Assembly: GCF_900113175.1 (NCBI RefSeq)
Contig: NZ_FOOK01000025.1
Span: 1-50,748 of the forward strand
From: Planifilum fulgidum
GTDB lineage: Bacteria; Bacillota; Bacilli; Thermoactinomycetales; DSM-44946
Reading direction: 5' to 3'
Length of the DNA stretch: 50,748 nt
This document shows, in pieces, positions 42,040 through 50,421 of this stretch. Numbering within the stretch: the first letter of the stretch is position 1; every line of letters begins with the position of its first letter. The notes below the pieces were generated by a model. It saw only the letters and a program-made list of their open reading frames with translations, was not told where the DNA came from and did no database searches. The position numbers were made by a program, and so were the translations under genes.

Positions 42040-42600
42040 TCACCGCCGCTGTTTTTGCCTTTGGCGCCAGCGGTTCACCTTGGCGATCGTGCCGCATGCC
42101 CTGCCTTCGGGTCCGTCGGCATTCATGCTGCACCAAACCTTGCTTTTGTTTCGGGTGTTGTCATAAAAAACCCAACGACAGTCCGGACAAGCCTTGAACC
42201 GCTCCCACTTGCCCTCGGACACGGCCTCCACGGCCAAAGCCAGCAATTCTCCGCAGAGGCTCCCGCCCCCCCTGTAATGCACCCGTCCGTTCCGGATGCA
42301 AGCCGTCACAGGATATTTTTCCAGCCACCGGTTGAGAAACGTCGCATCGCCCTTTCCCAGATGGTTGCGCAAGTCTTCCCGGAGACGCACCACTTCCTCT
42401 TTCGGTTCCGCGGCGATATCGGGGCCGAAATGGGCATCCCGGAACGAGCGGACATCTTCGTCTTCCCGAAGATGATCCGTCGCCACCCTCGTGTCGTTGG
42501 GGATTCGCCAGGTATTCAGAAAAGCGCGGAGAACTTCGAGCCGGCCCGGGGCCTGCTGATTTTTTTGCGCGGGTTTCCGGGCTCCTTCCCGGGAATTCAT
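42040..42600 (-). CDS. CGNR zinc-finger regulator (ABATE family)
   Basis: 186 residues. C-terminal zinc finger ACPDCRWVFYDNTRNKSKVW, then CSM...CGTIAKVNRWRQRQ: the C-x2-C...C...C pattern of the CGNR family, here CGTI in place of CGNR. The N-terminal part is the ABATE domain, thought to sense small ligands. The start at 42600 is preferred because the -10 at 42641-42646 puts transcription at about 42634, and GGTGG lies 5 bases before it. It is divergent from an MFS exporter whose promoter has two operator-like repeats, so it is the likely regulator of that gene. Confidence 0.78.
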   Translation of the reverse strand: MNSREGARKPAQKNQQAPGRLEVLRAFLNTWRIPNDTRVATDHLREDEDVRSFRDAHFGPDIAAEPKEEVVRLREDLRNHLGKGDATFLNRWLEKYPVTACIRNGRVHYRGGGSLCGELLALAVEAVSEGKWERFKACPDCRWVFYDNTRNKSKVWCSMNADGPEGRACGTIAKVNRWRQRQKQRR

Positions 42601-42640
42601 GGTTTCCACCCACATTCGAAGAGGCTTCATCGGCAGGAAT

Positions 42641-42646
42641 ATTATA
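42641..42646 (-). promoter_or_regulatory. -10 element of the CGNR regulator gene
   Basis: The minus strand reads TATAAT. No good -35 is found at 17 bases. The spacing to ATG 42600 (about 34 bases from the likely start of transcription) supports that start codon. Confidence 0.5.
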
Positions 42647-42737
42647 ACACAGTCGGCTCGGGCATCCCCTCGTCTCCGGCGACGTTGCCGCGCGCGACGC
42701 TTCCGCCTCCGCCCCCCAAACGCCGCCGCAGGTTGTA

Positions 42738-42762
42738 AACCACTAAAATAAAATAGATGGTT
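42738..42762. promoter_or_regulatory. Operator-like repeat 1 upstream of the MFS exporter
   Basis: 25 bases, AACCA-CTAAAATAAAATAGA-TGGTT, with inverted ends AACCA/TGGTT and an AAAATAAAAT centre. It matches a second copy 69 bases downstream in 21 of 25 positions. Its 3' end overlaps the -35 of the MFS promoter. Confidence 0.65.
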
Positions 42763-42789
42763 GCGCCTGGGAGGGATCTGCAGTAAAAT
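42761..42789 (+). promoter_or_regulatory. Promoter of the MFS exporter gene
   Basis: TTGCGC (42761-42766) and TAAAAT (42784-42789) are spaced by 17 bases. Transcription would start near 42796, between the two operator-like repeats. Confidence 0.55.
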
Positions 42790-42806
42790 GTGATCAGTCG
42801 ATGATT

Positions 42807-42831
42807 AACCATCAAAATAAAATTGACGGTT
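42807..42831. promoter_or_regulatory. Operator-like repeat 2, next to the MFS ribosome site
   Basis: 25 bases, AACCA-TCAAAATAAAATTGA-CGGTT, near-identical to the copy at 42738. It lies downstream of the likely transcription start and ends 2 bases before the AAGGAGG of the exporter gene, so a bound protein would block elongation or form a loop with repeat 1. Confidence 0.65.
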
Positions 42832-42846
42832 ACAAGGAGGCGAATC

Positions 42847-44070
42847 GTGGGTCCTTTCCACCTGTTCCGAAGCAGCATCAGCCTGCTGCTCTGGTCCGCC
42901 CTGGTCCTTGGTGCCGCCAAATTTTCCGTCACCGCGTTCCTCGCGGTCTATTTGTCCCAAATCCTCCGGCTTCCCGCTTGGCAGACAGGCACGATCCTCA
43001 GCACCGCCCTGATCGTCAATTACGCCCTGCCCGCCTTTTCGGGAGCGGTGACGGACCGAATCGGATACCGGACTGCCATGGCCCTGGGGTGCGGTTTCAT
43101 CGGCGCCGGCTATTCCCTCTTCGCCCTGTCCGGGATCTTTCCGCTTCTGGTGCTGGCCGCCTTTTTCGTCGGGCTGGGGAGCGCCCTGTTTGATCCCTCC
43201 CTCCGGGCGGCGCTGGGACACTTGCCTAAAGCCCTGAGAAAAAGGGCCTTCACCGGTCTGAACCTGGCCCTGAACGGCGGTGCGGTGCTGGGAGCGGGGC
43301 TGGGCGGCGGAGCCGTCTCTCTGTTCAATGAAAAAAGCCCCCTGATCATCGGGGCCCTGTTGAGCTTGGCACTCGCGGCATCATTCCTGATGTTGGGAAC
43401 CCATCTTCCCGGCGGTTCCCCTTCGGGGCGCCTCCGCCAAACGATCCGCAACGTGTTTTCCAATCGGCGCTTTCTTCGGTTTTCGCTCACCATGAGCCTG
43501 TATTGGATGATGTATGCCCAACTGACGGTGGCATTTCCCCTTCAGATGTTCCATCTCACCCGGGACAGCCGGTGGAGCGGCCTGATCATCCTGACCAACG
43601 GGCTCTTCGCCCTCCTCTTCATGTTTCTTGTCCGCCGCCGGCTGGAGCAAACCGTCTCCCTCGAACGGATCCGGATCGGCTTTGCGATCACGGCCGCGGG
43701 TCTGGCTGCGGTTCCCCTTCAGGCATCGGCCCCTTGGGTAATCCTCTGTGTGCTGCTCTTCACTATCGGAGAAACCTTCGCCCTGCCGGGGATGGACATC
43801 GCCGTGGCGGAATTCAGCCGATCCAGAGACACGGCAGCCCATTACGGCGTCTTTGAGCTCTCTTTCGCCCTGGGAGGCTCCCTGGGAAGCTATATGGGAG
43901 CCGTTTGGATGGAGCGCTGGGGGGAAACTGCCTGGCCGTGGATTCTCCTCAGTCTGCCGGGAATCGCAGGATTTTTCCTGATGCACTATCTGGTGCGCGA
44001 TCTGAGAGAAAACCCGGGCGGGCAGAATCTTTCCCTGCGTGCGGCGACCCGCCGCAGGTTTTTCCCATAA
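42847..44070 (+). CDS. MFS-family multidrug-type exporter
   Basis: 407 residues, 12 membrane helices. The first loop has the major-facilitator motif A-like GAVTDRIGYRTAMALG between helices 2 and 3; PLLVLAAFFVGLGSALFDPS and ALRKRAFTGLNLALNGGAVLG follow. The relation is with drug and bicyclomycin-like exporters (MdtH/YfcJ type). GTG 42847 has AAGGAGG 6 bases upstream. The paired repeats and divergent CGNR gene point to ligand-controlled expression. Confidence 0.85.
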   Translation: MGPFHLFRSSISLLLWSALVLGAAKFSVTAFLAVYLSQILRLPAWQTGTILSTALIVNYALPAFSGAVTDRIGYRTAMALGCGFIGAGYSLFALSGIFPLLVLAAFFVGLGSALFDPSLRAALGHLPKALRKRAFTGLNLALNGGAVLGAGLGGGAVSLFNEKSPLIIGALLSLALAASFLMLGTHLPGGSPSGRLRQTIRNVFSNRRFLRFSLTMSLYWMMYAQLTVAFPLQMFHLTRDSRWSGLIILTNGLFALLFMFLVRRRLEQTVSLERIRIGFAITAAGLAAVPLQASAPWVILCVLLFTIGETFALPGMDIAVAEFSRSRDTAAHYGVFELSFALGGSLGSYMGAVWMERWGETAWPWILLSLPGIAGFFLMHYLVRDLRENPGGQNLSLRAATRRRFFP

Positions 44071-44158
44071 AATCAGGCGGAGTCCTCCCGCCGGCCGCTC
44101 CCGGTGCAAGGGGGCCCGTGCGCAGAGGTCTCCGCCCGCTCGCATCTATCCGCCCGGT

Positions 44159-44920
44159 TCACATCACCGGCTGCTCCTCCAGTGCCTCCCGCACGGTAGA
44201 GGTGATCCATTCGGACACGAGAGGATGGGGCAGATATGTCCGCCCGGAATAGACGTAGGGAATCCCCTCCAGCCGGGAGGGAATCACCTTCCGGGTGAAA
44301 TAGCCTTCGCTCAGAAACAGGGGAACCACCAGCAACCGGTATTTCCGGGCGAGATCCTCCGCCCGCCCGCGCAGGTTGTCCGGGTGAAAGGTGGCGCTGG
44401 AAACCCCGGCAAATCCCGCCTCCCGCTGAATCTGAACAGCCAGGCGGTCCATCGCCCGTTCCCATTCTTTCCGCAAAACGGGGGTTTCATTGCCGTGCCC
44501 GACCAACAAAACCCATTCGTCCTGCGGATCGGCGCTGAGTTCCCTCGCCCGTTCCGTCAAAATCCGGGCGATAAACGGGTGGTCGTCCATCGGGCGGCAA
44601 AACCGCACCCGGGCATCAAACTCGATGGGCGTCACATCCACTTCGACGGGCCAGGGCGGCTCCACGCCCAGCATCCGGGCGATTTCAGCGATATGGGCGC
44701 TGCCGGAGGAAACGAAGAGCGGAACGGCCACAATCTCCTCCACTCCCTGTGCCTCCAGAGATCGGATGGCGTCGGGAATCGCCCGTCCCTCCACCATTTC
44801 CAAAAAACCGACAGCGACCGGCATTTCCACATCCACCCGTTCGACGGCGTCGTCCACCATCGCCACCCATTCGGATTTGCTGGAACCGTGAGCTATGACC
44901 AGCGCACCCCGTTTCCTCAT
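44159..44920 (-). CDS. CbiX/SirB-type sirohydrochlorin chelatase
   Basis: 253 residues: two tandem chelatase half-domains. The first has LVIAHGSSKSEW with catalytic His, and PLFVSSGSAHIAEI; the second has LLVGHGNETPV and PLFLSEGYFTRKV. Such enzymes insert Fe into sirohydrochlorin for siroheme, or Co for cobalamin. GAGGTGAGACG precedes the ATG. No other siroheme or cobalamin gene lies in the window, so metal choice is open. Confidence 0.85.
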   Translation of the reverse strand: MRKRGALVIAHGSSKSEWVAMVDDAVERVDVEMPVAVGFLEMVEGRAIPDAIRSLEAQGVEEIVAVPLFVSSGSAHIAEIARMLGVEPPWPVEVDVTPIEFDARVRFCRPMDDHPFIARILTERARELSADPQDEWVLLVGHGNETPVLRKEWERAMDRLAVQIQREAGFAGVSSATFHPDNLRGRAEDLARKYRLLVVPLFLSEGYFTRKVIPSRLEGIPYVYSGRTYLPHPLVSEWITSTVREALEEQPVM

Positions 44921-45004
44921 CGTCTCACCTCGTTCTCTGCTGTTCTCCCCATTATATCACCTGAACAAAATTCTTCCTGGGAAGATTTTGTGACATTCCC
45001 TCCG

Positions 45005-45304
45005 CTAGCGCGAGAGCCGCCGAACCGCCTGCCAGGCAAAAAAGGCGAAGAAGAGACTGACGAAACCGCTGAGGACGTTGGGCTCCCCCATGAAAAAAAA
45101 CTGCATTCCCGCGTTGGCCAACAGAAGAAGGATGAGCAAATGGTACACCCATCGATGGAAGGGGTTTCCGCTCAGCTCGAAATAGGTGACAAACAGATAG
45201 AGCGCGATCAAGTACAAGTGGACCGAATAAGCCGGTTCCGCGGCGAGATACAGGGTTCCCCAAACAAGCATGAGGATAATCAGAATGCGGTAAAAGATCA
45301 GCAA
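45005..45304 (-). CDS. Small membrane protein of unknown function
   Basis: 99 residues with three to four membrane helices (FYRILIILMLVWGTLYL, HLYLIALYLFVTYFEL, HLLILLLLANAGMQFFF, VSLFFAFFAWQAV). The start is TTG 45304, with GGGGTG 6 bases upstream. I recognise no family. It stands between the chelatase and the gat operon on the same strand. Confidence 0.6.
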   Translation of the reverse strand: MLIFYRILIILMLVWGTLYLAAEPAYSVHLYLIALYLFVTYFELSGNPFHRWVYHLLILLLLANAGMQFFFMGEPNVLSGFVSLFFAFFAWQAVRRLSR

Positions 45305-45532
45305 ACCTTACACCCCATTTGACCGAATTGAACATGACAAACGCCGTCCGGCAAGAACCGGCGGCAGACATCCCACATCAACGCGAGGGAGGCGGGTGCA
45401 CCGTCCGCCCCTCGCCGAAAGGCGGAACGAAGCGGCCCTTCTCCTGGGCAGCCTTTTCGATCCCGAAAGAAAAAGAAATGCCCGGATATTTATCATACCA
45501 TGTTTGTCCCCCGATGAAAAAAGGAAGCGAAG
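45305..45532. other. Intergenic stretch, no gene
   Basis: It lies between the terminator of gatB and the small membrane-protein gene. It should hold the promoter of that gene: the minus strand has a TATGATAAAT-like stretch near 45490-45500. Open frames here lack ribosome sites. Confidence 0.4.
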
Positions 45533-45577
45533 CCAAAAAAACGGCCACCTCCGCGGGAGCATGCGGTCGGAGGTGGC
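45533..45577 (-). terminator. Terminator of the gatCAB operon
   Basis: GCCACCTCCG (45544-45553) pairs fully with CGGAGGTGGC (45568-45577). On the minus strand it is followed by CGTTTTTTT. It lies 38 bases past the gatB stop. Confidence 0.9.
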
Positions 45578-45615
45578 GTAAAGCGGGTTGCGGGAGGGAA
45601 GATTGGGGAACTGTT

Positions 45616-47049
45616 TCACTGCCCGATCTGTTCCCGGATCAGCCGGTTGACGATCTGCGGATTGGCTTTTCCCCGGGTGGCCTTCATCACCTGGCCGACG
45701 AGATAACCGAGGGCGCGATCCTTTCCGTTTTTGAAATCGGTGACCGACTGAGGATTTTCTTCGATCACCCGGGCGACGATCTTTGCCAGTTCCCCTTCGT
45801 CGCTGATCTGCACCCAGCCCTTTTCCTTCACGATTCTTTCCGGATCGCCGCCCTTCTCCACCAGTTCCTTAAACACGTTTTTGGCGATCTTGGTGCTGAT
45901 CGTTCCCTTCTGGATCAGGCCGAGCATCCCCGCCAGGCCCGCGGGGGTGATCCGGGTCTCCTTGAGCTCCTTGCCGGTGGCGTTCAGGTAACCGAGGAGC
46001 TCGCCGGTAATCCAGTTGGCGGCTCCCTTCGGATCCGCGCCCGCCTGCACCGCTCCGTCAAAAAAGTCGGCGATCGCCTTGACGGCCGTGAGCAATCCCG
46101 CATCGTAGGCGGAAAGGCCGTATTCCCGCATGTAACGATCCCGGCGGGCGTCGGGAAGTTCGGGAATGGAGGACCTAACCCGCTCTTTCCACTCCTCGTC
46201 GATGTGCAGGCGAACCAGATCCGGCTCCGGGAAATAGCGGTAATCGTGGGCCTCCTCCTTGCTGCGCATCTGCTTGGTCCGGCCCTCGTCCTCCAGCCAG
46301 CGCAGGGTGGCCTGTTCCACCTTTCCCCCCGAATCGAGCACTTCCCGCTGGCGCCGCTCCTCGTACTCCAAGGCCCGCTCCACATTGCGGAAAGAGTTGA
46401 GATTCTTCAGCTCCGTCTTCGTCCCGAAGGAACTGCTTCCGACGGGCCGCAGGCTGATGTTGGCGTCGCAGCGGAGAGAACCTTCCTCCATTTTCACATC
46501 GGAGACTTCGCAGTACTGCATGATCGCCTTCAATTTTTCCAGATAAGCCCGGGCCTCCGCCGGGGAACGGAGGTCCGGTTCGGAAACAATCTCGATCAGG
46601 GGCACGCCGACCCGGTTGTAATCCACCAGGGAACCGTCCCCGTTTTCGGAGTGGATCAGCTTCCCCGCATCCTCCTCCAGATGGACGCGGGTGATGCCGA
46701 TTCTCTTCCGCTTCCCGTCCACGTCGATTTCGATCCAGCCGCCGGTTCCGATCGGCTGATCGTACTGGGAAATCTGATACGCCTTGGGCAAATCCGGATA
46801 GAAGTAATTTTTCCGGTCAAATTTGCTGTATTCGGCGATGCGGCAATTCAAAGCCATGGCCGCTTTCATGGCGTATTCCACCGCCTGCCGGTTCAACACC
46901 GGCAAAACGCCGGGATGCCCCAGACAGATGGGACAGGTGTGCGTGTTGGGCGGCGCGCCGAACTCCGTCGAACAGCCGCAAAAGATTTTGCTTTTCGTGG
47001 AGAGTTCCACGTGCACTTCCAATCCGATTACCGTTTCATAGGCGGTCAC
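45616..47049 (-). CDS. gatB: Aspartyl/glutamyl-tRNA amidotransferase subunit B
   Basis: 477 residues, usual length. The N-terminal cradle domain has [20 protein letters not shown] and [20 protein letters not shown] with the zinc cysteines, and [16 protein letters not shown]. The C-terminal YqeY-like domain ends [14 protein letters not shown]. It kinases and transamidates mischarged Glu-tRNA-Gln or Asp-tRNA-Asn with ammonia from GatA. GTG 47049 overlaps the gatA stop as GTGA. Confidence 0.97.
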   Translation of the reverse strand: MTAYETVIGLEVHVELSTKSKIFCGCSTEFGAPPNTHTCPICLGHPGVLPVLNRQAVEYAMKAAMALNCRIAEYSKFDRKNYFYPDLPKAYQISQYDQPIGTGGWIEIDVDGKRKRIGITRVHLEEDAGKLIHSENGDGSLVDYNRVGVPLIEIVSEPDLRSPAEARAYLEKLKAIMQYCEVSDVKMEEGSLRCDANISLRPVGSSSFGTKTELKNLNSFRNVERALEYEERRQREVLDSGGKVEQATLRWLEDEGRTKQMRSKEEAHDYRYFPEPDLVRLHIDEEWKERVRSSIPELPDARRDRYMREYGLSAYDAGLLTAVKAIADFFDGAVQAGADPKGAANWITGELLGYLNATGKELKETRITPAGLAGMLGLIQKGTISTKIAKNVFKELVEKGGDPERIVKEKGWVQISDEGELAKIVARVIEENPQSVTDFKNGKDRALGYLVGQVMKATRGKANPQIVNRLIREQIGQ

Positions 47050-48512
47050 GAACGCTCACCTCCCAACGGGGGTTCGGGAAGGGGCCCGGCCTGTTGCTCA
47101 TAGGCATGGGCCACCCGCAGAACCGTCTCCTCGTCAAAGGGGCGGCCGATCACCTGCAGACCGACGGGCAGCCCCCCGCTCAAGCCGCAGGGAACGCTGA
47201 TCGCGGGCAACCCGGCCAGGTTGACCGGAATGGTGCAGATGTCGTTCAGATACATGGTCAGCGGATCATCCACCTTTTCACCGATGCGGAAGGCGGTGGT
47301 CGGGGTGGTCGGTCCGATCACCACGTCGTACTTTTCAAAGATCTGGTCGAAATCGCGCTTGATGAGGGTCCGCACCTTCTGGGCCTTCAGGTAATAGGCG
47401 TCGTAATAGCCGGAGCTGAGGGCGTAGGTGCCCAGCATGATCCTCCGCTTCACCTCCGGCCCGAAACCGACGCTGCGGGTGTTGTAATACAACTCCGTCA
47501 GGTTGTCCGCGGGCGCGCGGACTCCGTACCGGATTCCGTCGTAACGGGCCAGGTTGGAGGAAGCCTCCGCGGGGGCCAGCAGGTAGTATGTCTCCACCGC
47601 ATAGCGGATGTGGGGCAGGGAAACCTCTTCACATACCGCTCCCATCCCCTCCAGCACCCGAAGCGCCTCAAGCACCCTCTCCCGGACGCCGGGTTCGATT
47701 CCATCCCCCATCAATTCCCGGGGAACGGCCACTTTCAGCCCCTTCACTTCCCCGGTCAGGGCTGACAGGTAATCCGGAACCTCCACGTCGGCGGAGGTGG
47801 AATCCATGGGATCATGCCCGGAAATCACCTGCAACACGTAGGCGGCGTCCTCCACACTCTTCGTCAGCGGTCCGATCTGATCCAGCGAAGAGGCAAAGGC
47901 GACGAGACCGAAGCGGGAAACGCGCCCGTAGGTGGGCTTCAGGCCGACCACGCCGCAGAAGGCGGCCGGCTGCCGGATCGAGCCCCCCGTGTCCGATCCC
48001 AGGGCAAAGAAAACTTCTCCCGCGGCCACCGCGGCGGCGGAACCTCCGCTGGATCCCCCCGGCACCCGTTCCAGATCCCAGGGGTTGCGCGTCAGATGAA
48101 ATCCCGAGTTTTCCGTGGAGGAACCCATGGCAAACTCGTCCATGTTCGTCTTTCCGACGGGAATCGCCTGGGCGGCCCGCAGTTTTTTCATGACCGTCGC
48201 GTCGTAAATCGGGATGTAGTTGGCCAGGATTTTGCTGGCGCAGGTGGTGAGCAATCCCTCGGTGCAGATATTATCCTTGATGCCTGCCGGAATGGCGGCC
48301 AGAAGTCCCCGCTCTCCGCCCTCCGCCAGCTGTTTGTCCAGCTCCTCCGCCCGGGCGCGCGCCCCTTCCCGGTCCACCGTGATAAAGGCGCCCACGCGGT
48401 CTTCCACTTCGTCGATCCGTCTCAGGGAAAGGTCCACCAGTTCCCTGGCGGAGCAGTCCCCTTCCGCCAGGCGCTTATGTATCTCCTTGAGCGACTTTTT
48501 GAGCAGCGACAT
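47046..48512 (-). CDS. gatA: Aspartyl/glutamyl-tRNA amidotransferase subunit A
   Basis: 488 residues of the amidase signature family. Catalytic triad: K79 (AGIKDNI), cis-S154 (GGSSGGS) and nucleophile S178 ([11 protein letters not shown]). It releases ammonia from glutamine for GatB. ATG 48512 has AAAAGGGGGG upstream; the longer frame to 48638 is gatC DNA. Located 13 bases after gatC. Confidence 0.97.
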   Translation of the reverse strand: MSLLKKSLKEIHKRLAEGDCSARELVDLSLRRIDEVEDRVGAFITVDREGARARAEELDKQLAEGGERGLLAAIPAGIKDNICTEGLLTTCASKILANYIPIYDATVMKKLRAAQAIPVGKTNMDEFAMGSSTENSGFHLTRNPWDLERVPGGSSGGSAAAVAAGEVFFALGSDTGGSIRQPAAFCGVVGLKPTYGRVSRFGLVAFASSLDQIGPLTKSVEDAAYVLQVISGHDPMDSTSADVEVPDYLSALTGEVKGLKVAVPRELMGDGIEPGVRERVLEALRVLEGMGAVCEEVSLPHIRYAVETYYLLAPAEASSNLARYDGIRYGVRAPADNLTELYYNTRSVGFGPEVKRRIMLGTYALSSGYYDAYYLKAQKVRTLIKRDFDQIFEKYDVVIGPTTPTTAFRIGEKVDDPLTMYLNDICTIPVNLAGLPAISVPCGLSGGLPVGLQVIGRPFDEETVLRVAHAYEQQAGPLPEPPLGGERS

Positions 48513-48525
48513 CGTATCCCCCCTT

Positions 48526-48816
48526 TTATTCCTCAAATACCGGAGGCACCCGGAACAAGCCGTCCTTCTGCTCCGGCGCATTGACCAGCACCTTGTCCCG
48601 CGGCCAAGAGGGCCGCACCTCATCCTCCCGGAGCACATTGGCCATCGGCAAGACGTGGCTGGTCGGCTCCACGTCTTCCGTGTCCAGCTCGTTCAATTTC
48701 TCCACAAAGCGGAGAATATCATTCAGCTGAACCGTAAAGCGTTCCACTTCTTCCTGGTTGAGCGACAACCGCGCCAACCGGGCGACATGTTGCACCTGTT
48801 CCTTCGAAATCGACAC
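48526..48816 (-). CDS. gatC: Aspartyl/glutamyl-tRNA amidotransferase subunit C
   Basis: 96 residues. [19 protein letters not shown], then [20 protein letters not shown] and the C-terminal belt motif RVPPVFEE are the family pattern. It ties GatA and GatB together. GTG 48816 has GGAGGG upstream. It is the first gene of the gatCAB operon. Confidence 0.95.
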   Translation of the reverse strand: MSISKEQVQHVARLARLSLNQEEVERFTVQLNDILRFVEKLNELDTEDVEPTSHVLPMANVLREDEVRPSWPRDKVLVNAPEQKDGLFRVPPVFEE

Positions 48817-48882
48817 GGACCTGTCCCTCCTTCCGCGATGTCATGCGAAAACGCGCGTCTTCTCCCGCTGCCTTCCTATGAC

Positions 48883-48891
48883 AGTATAGCA
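48883..48891 (-). promoter_or_regulatory. Extended -10 promoter of gatCAB
   Basis: The minus strand reads TGCTATACT, a TGn extended -10. A TTGAGC is only 14 bases upstream, too close for a good -35. Transcription would start about 60 bases before gatC. Confidence 0.45.
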
Positions 48892-49016
48892 CAAACGGGG
48901 CGGCTCAACCCCTCTGCCCCACAGGTTTCACAGGCTCCGCCCGTAAGCTCGGCGATGATCCGAACAACGGCGAAACCTTTTTCTTTCAGGAAGATAAAGC
49001 GGCAATCCCATCGGTT

Positions 49017-49047
49017 GAAAACAAAAGAGCACCCGCATGGGGTGCTC
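49017..49047 (-). terminator. Terminator of the LPKTA surface protein gene
   Basis: GAGCACCC and GGGTGCTC (49027-49047) form an 8-bp stem with a 5-base loop. On the minus strand it is followed by TTTTGTTTT. It lies 91 bases past the stop codon at 49138; nothing else is seen in that gap. Confidence 0.8.
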
Positions 49048-49137
49048 AACGGGCTCCGCGGATCATCCGAGGGCATCGAAATCAGTCACTGTATTCTGAC
49101 GAGAACGACTAGATACGGGAAATCCCCGAGGGGGTCT

Positions 49138-49974
49138 TCAACCCCGGGACGGGCGGAGTTTCAACAAGGCCATGCCCGCCGCCATGATCAGACTGCCCAC
49201 CAAAGACATCAGCGGATAGGTAGTGGCGGTTTTCGGCAATTCTCCGCCTTCATCCTCGGAATCGGACTGATCAGACTGTCCGGACTTGGGCAACTCGGAA
49301 CCCCCCTTGGCCGGAGATTCCGGAAGTTCGGGCTCTTGCACGGGTTGCTCGTCGGAATTCCCCGGCTCCTCAGGATCTTCCGGTCCGGGAGTAGGAGGAT
49401 GGCCGGGACCGTCACCGGGATCGCCGGGACCGTCACCGGGATCGCCGGGACCGTCACCGGGATCGCCGGGACCGTCACCGGGACCGCCGGGACCGTCACC
49501 GGGACCGCCGGGACCGTCACCGGGATCGCCGGGACCGTCACCGGGACCGCCGGGACCGTCACCGGGATCGCCGGGACCGTCACCGGGACCGCCGGGACCG
49601 TCACCGGGACCGCCGGGACCGTCACCGGGATCGCCGGGACCGTCACCGGGATCGCCGGGACCGTCACCGGGATCGCCGGAGCCGTCACCGGGACCGCCGG
49701 AACCCCCTTCATCAGGATTATCAATGTTACCGGGATCTTCAATGGGGTCCGGATTCAGCCCGCCCCCCGAATTGTCCGAGTCTTCGTCCTCCCCGTCGGA
49801 CGGGGTGTTGATCCTGATATCCAACTCTGCCAAGCCCAAATCCACGTCCACTTCCACTCCGGCTTCCTCAGCCGGTTCCTCCGACTCCGCCGGATTGGCA
49901 AAAGCCGTCGGAATGGCCATAAAGGCGGTGCCGAAAAACAGAGCAAAGGCAGCCAACAGCGATTTCTGTTTCAA
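49138..49974 (-). CDS. Sortase-anchored surface protein with GDPGDGP repeats
   Basis: 278 residues. Signal peptide (about 1-27), acidic region (28-90), then 14 tandem seven-residue repeats (93-190, G-D/G-P-G-D-G-P), a Pro/Glu-rich spacer, LPKTA sorting motif at about 246, a membrane helix and the basic tail LKLRPSRG. It should be cleaved at LPKT and linked to the wall by sortase. The start is TTG 49974 with GAGGAGG 11 bases upstream, a long spacing. The Gly/Pro repeat may form an extended stalk. No ligand-binding domain is seen. Confidence 0.8.
   Translation of the reverse strand: MKQKSLLAAFALFFGTAFMAIPTAFANPAESEEPAEEAGVEVDVDLGLAELDIRINTPSDGEDEDSDNSGGGLNPDPIEDPGNIDNPDEGGSGGPGDGSGDPGDGPGDPGDGPGDPGDGPGGPGDGPGGPGDGPGDPGDGPGGPGDGPGDPGDGPGGPGDGPGGPGDGPGDPGDGPGDPGDGPGDPGDGPGHPPTPGPEDPEEPGNSDEQPVQEPELPESPAKGGSELPKSGQSDQSDSEDEGGELPKTATTYPLMSLVGSLIMAAGMALLKLRPSRG
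49405..49698. repeat. 14 tandem copies of a 21-bp unit
   Basis: The unit reads on the plus strand as CCGGGACCGTCACCGGGATCG, with GATCG or GACCG variants, and encodes GDPGDGP or GGPGDGP on the minus strand. Copies are nearly identical, so slippage or recombination can change their number. Because 21 is a multiple of 3, all six frames stay open, which gives long false frames on both strands. Confidence 0.95.
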
Positions 49975-50243
49975 CCGCTCGATTACCTCCTCGCTTTATG
50001 GGCTGCCCTCGAAACCATCCGCGGAAAATGGGATGAAGAGACGGATGGGATCTGCCTCACCCGGAAAACGGTCGGGCAAATCCATCCGTCGGGCAAGCGA
50101 AGGTCCGCTTCATCGATGGGGTTTCGGGAGGTCCCCCGCGGCGTCGCCGGGAAACAGCGCAAACGGATCCTTTGCCCGCTTTTCCCGGGATACAGCCAAC
50201 GGAAGTCCTGCCAAGGCTCCGGTCCGCCGATCCCGGAAACGGA

Positions 50244-50420
50244 TCAGCTCCGGGAAGGACGAACCCTCAACAGCGCCAAACCGGCCGCCATGACCAGCCC
50301 GCCCAAAAGCAACATCATCGGATAGGGCGTGGCGGTCTTCGGCAGCTGTCCGCCGTTGCCGGAAGCAGCATTGTTGACGGAAGCGGCATGGCCGGAAGCA
50401 TTGCCGGATGCCGCGGATTT
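50244..50420 (-). pseudogene. C-terminal fragment of a second LPKTA surface protein, cut by an IS630-type element
   Basis: The 57 codons before the stop at 50244 read Ala/Ser/Asn-rich sequence, then GQLPKTATPYPMMLLLGGL and VMAAGLALLRVRPSRS. This matches the sorting signal of the neighbouring protein (LPKTATTYPLM, RPSRG), so the two are tandem paralogues. The frame is lost at the transposon edge (TA at 50420-50421). The N-terminal part, if kept, is outside the window. The 270 bases between the two surface genes hold nothing I recognise apart from the GAGGAGG of the next gene. Confidence 0.75.
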
Positions 50421-50421
50421 A

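Noticed and set aside
40306-42738. 810-codon plus-strand open frame
   Set aside because: It is antisense to the RlmCD and CGNR genes; low stop frequency comes from high GC and codon bias.
49405-49698. Regular repeat considered as a CRISPR array
   Set aside because: Units are contiguous 21-mers without unique spacers and lie in frame within a gene; no cas gene is present.
48220-50325. 701-codon plus-strand open frame across gatA, gatC and the surface protein gene
   Set aside because: Antisense to three well-supported genes; the repeat region keeps all frames open.
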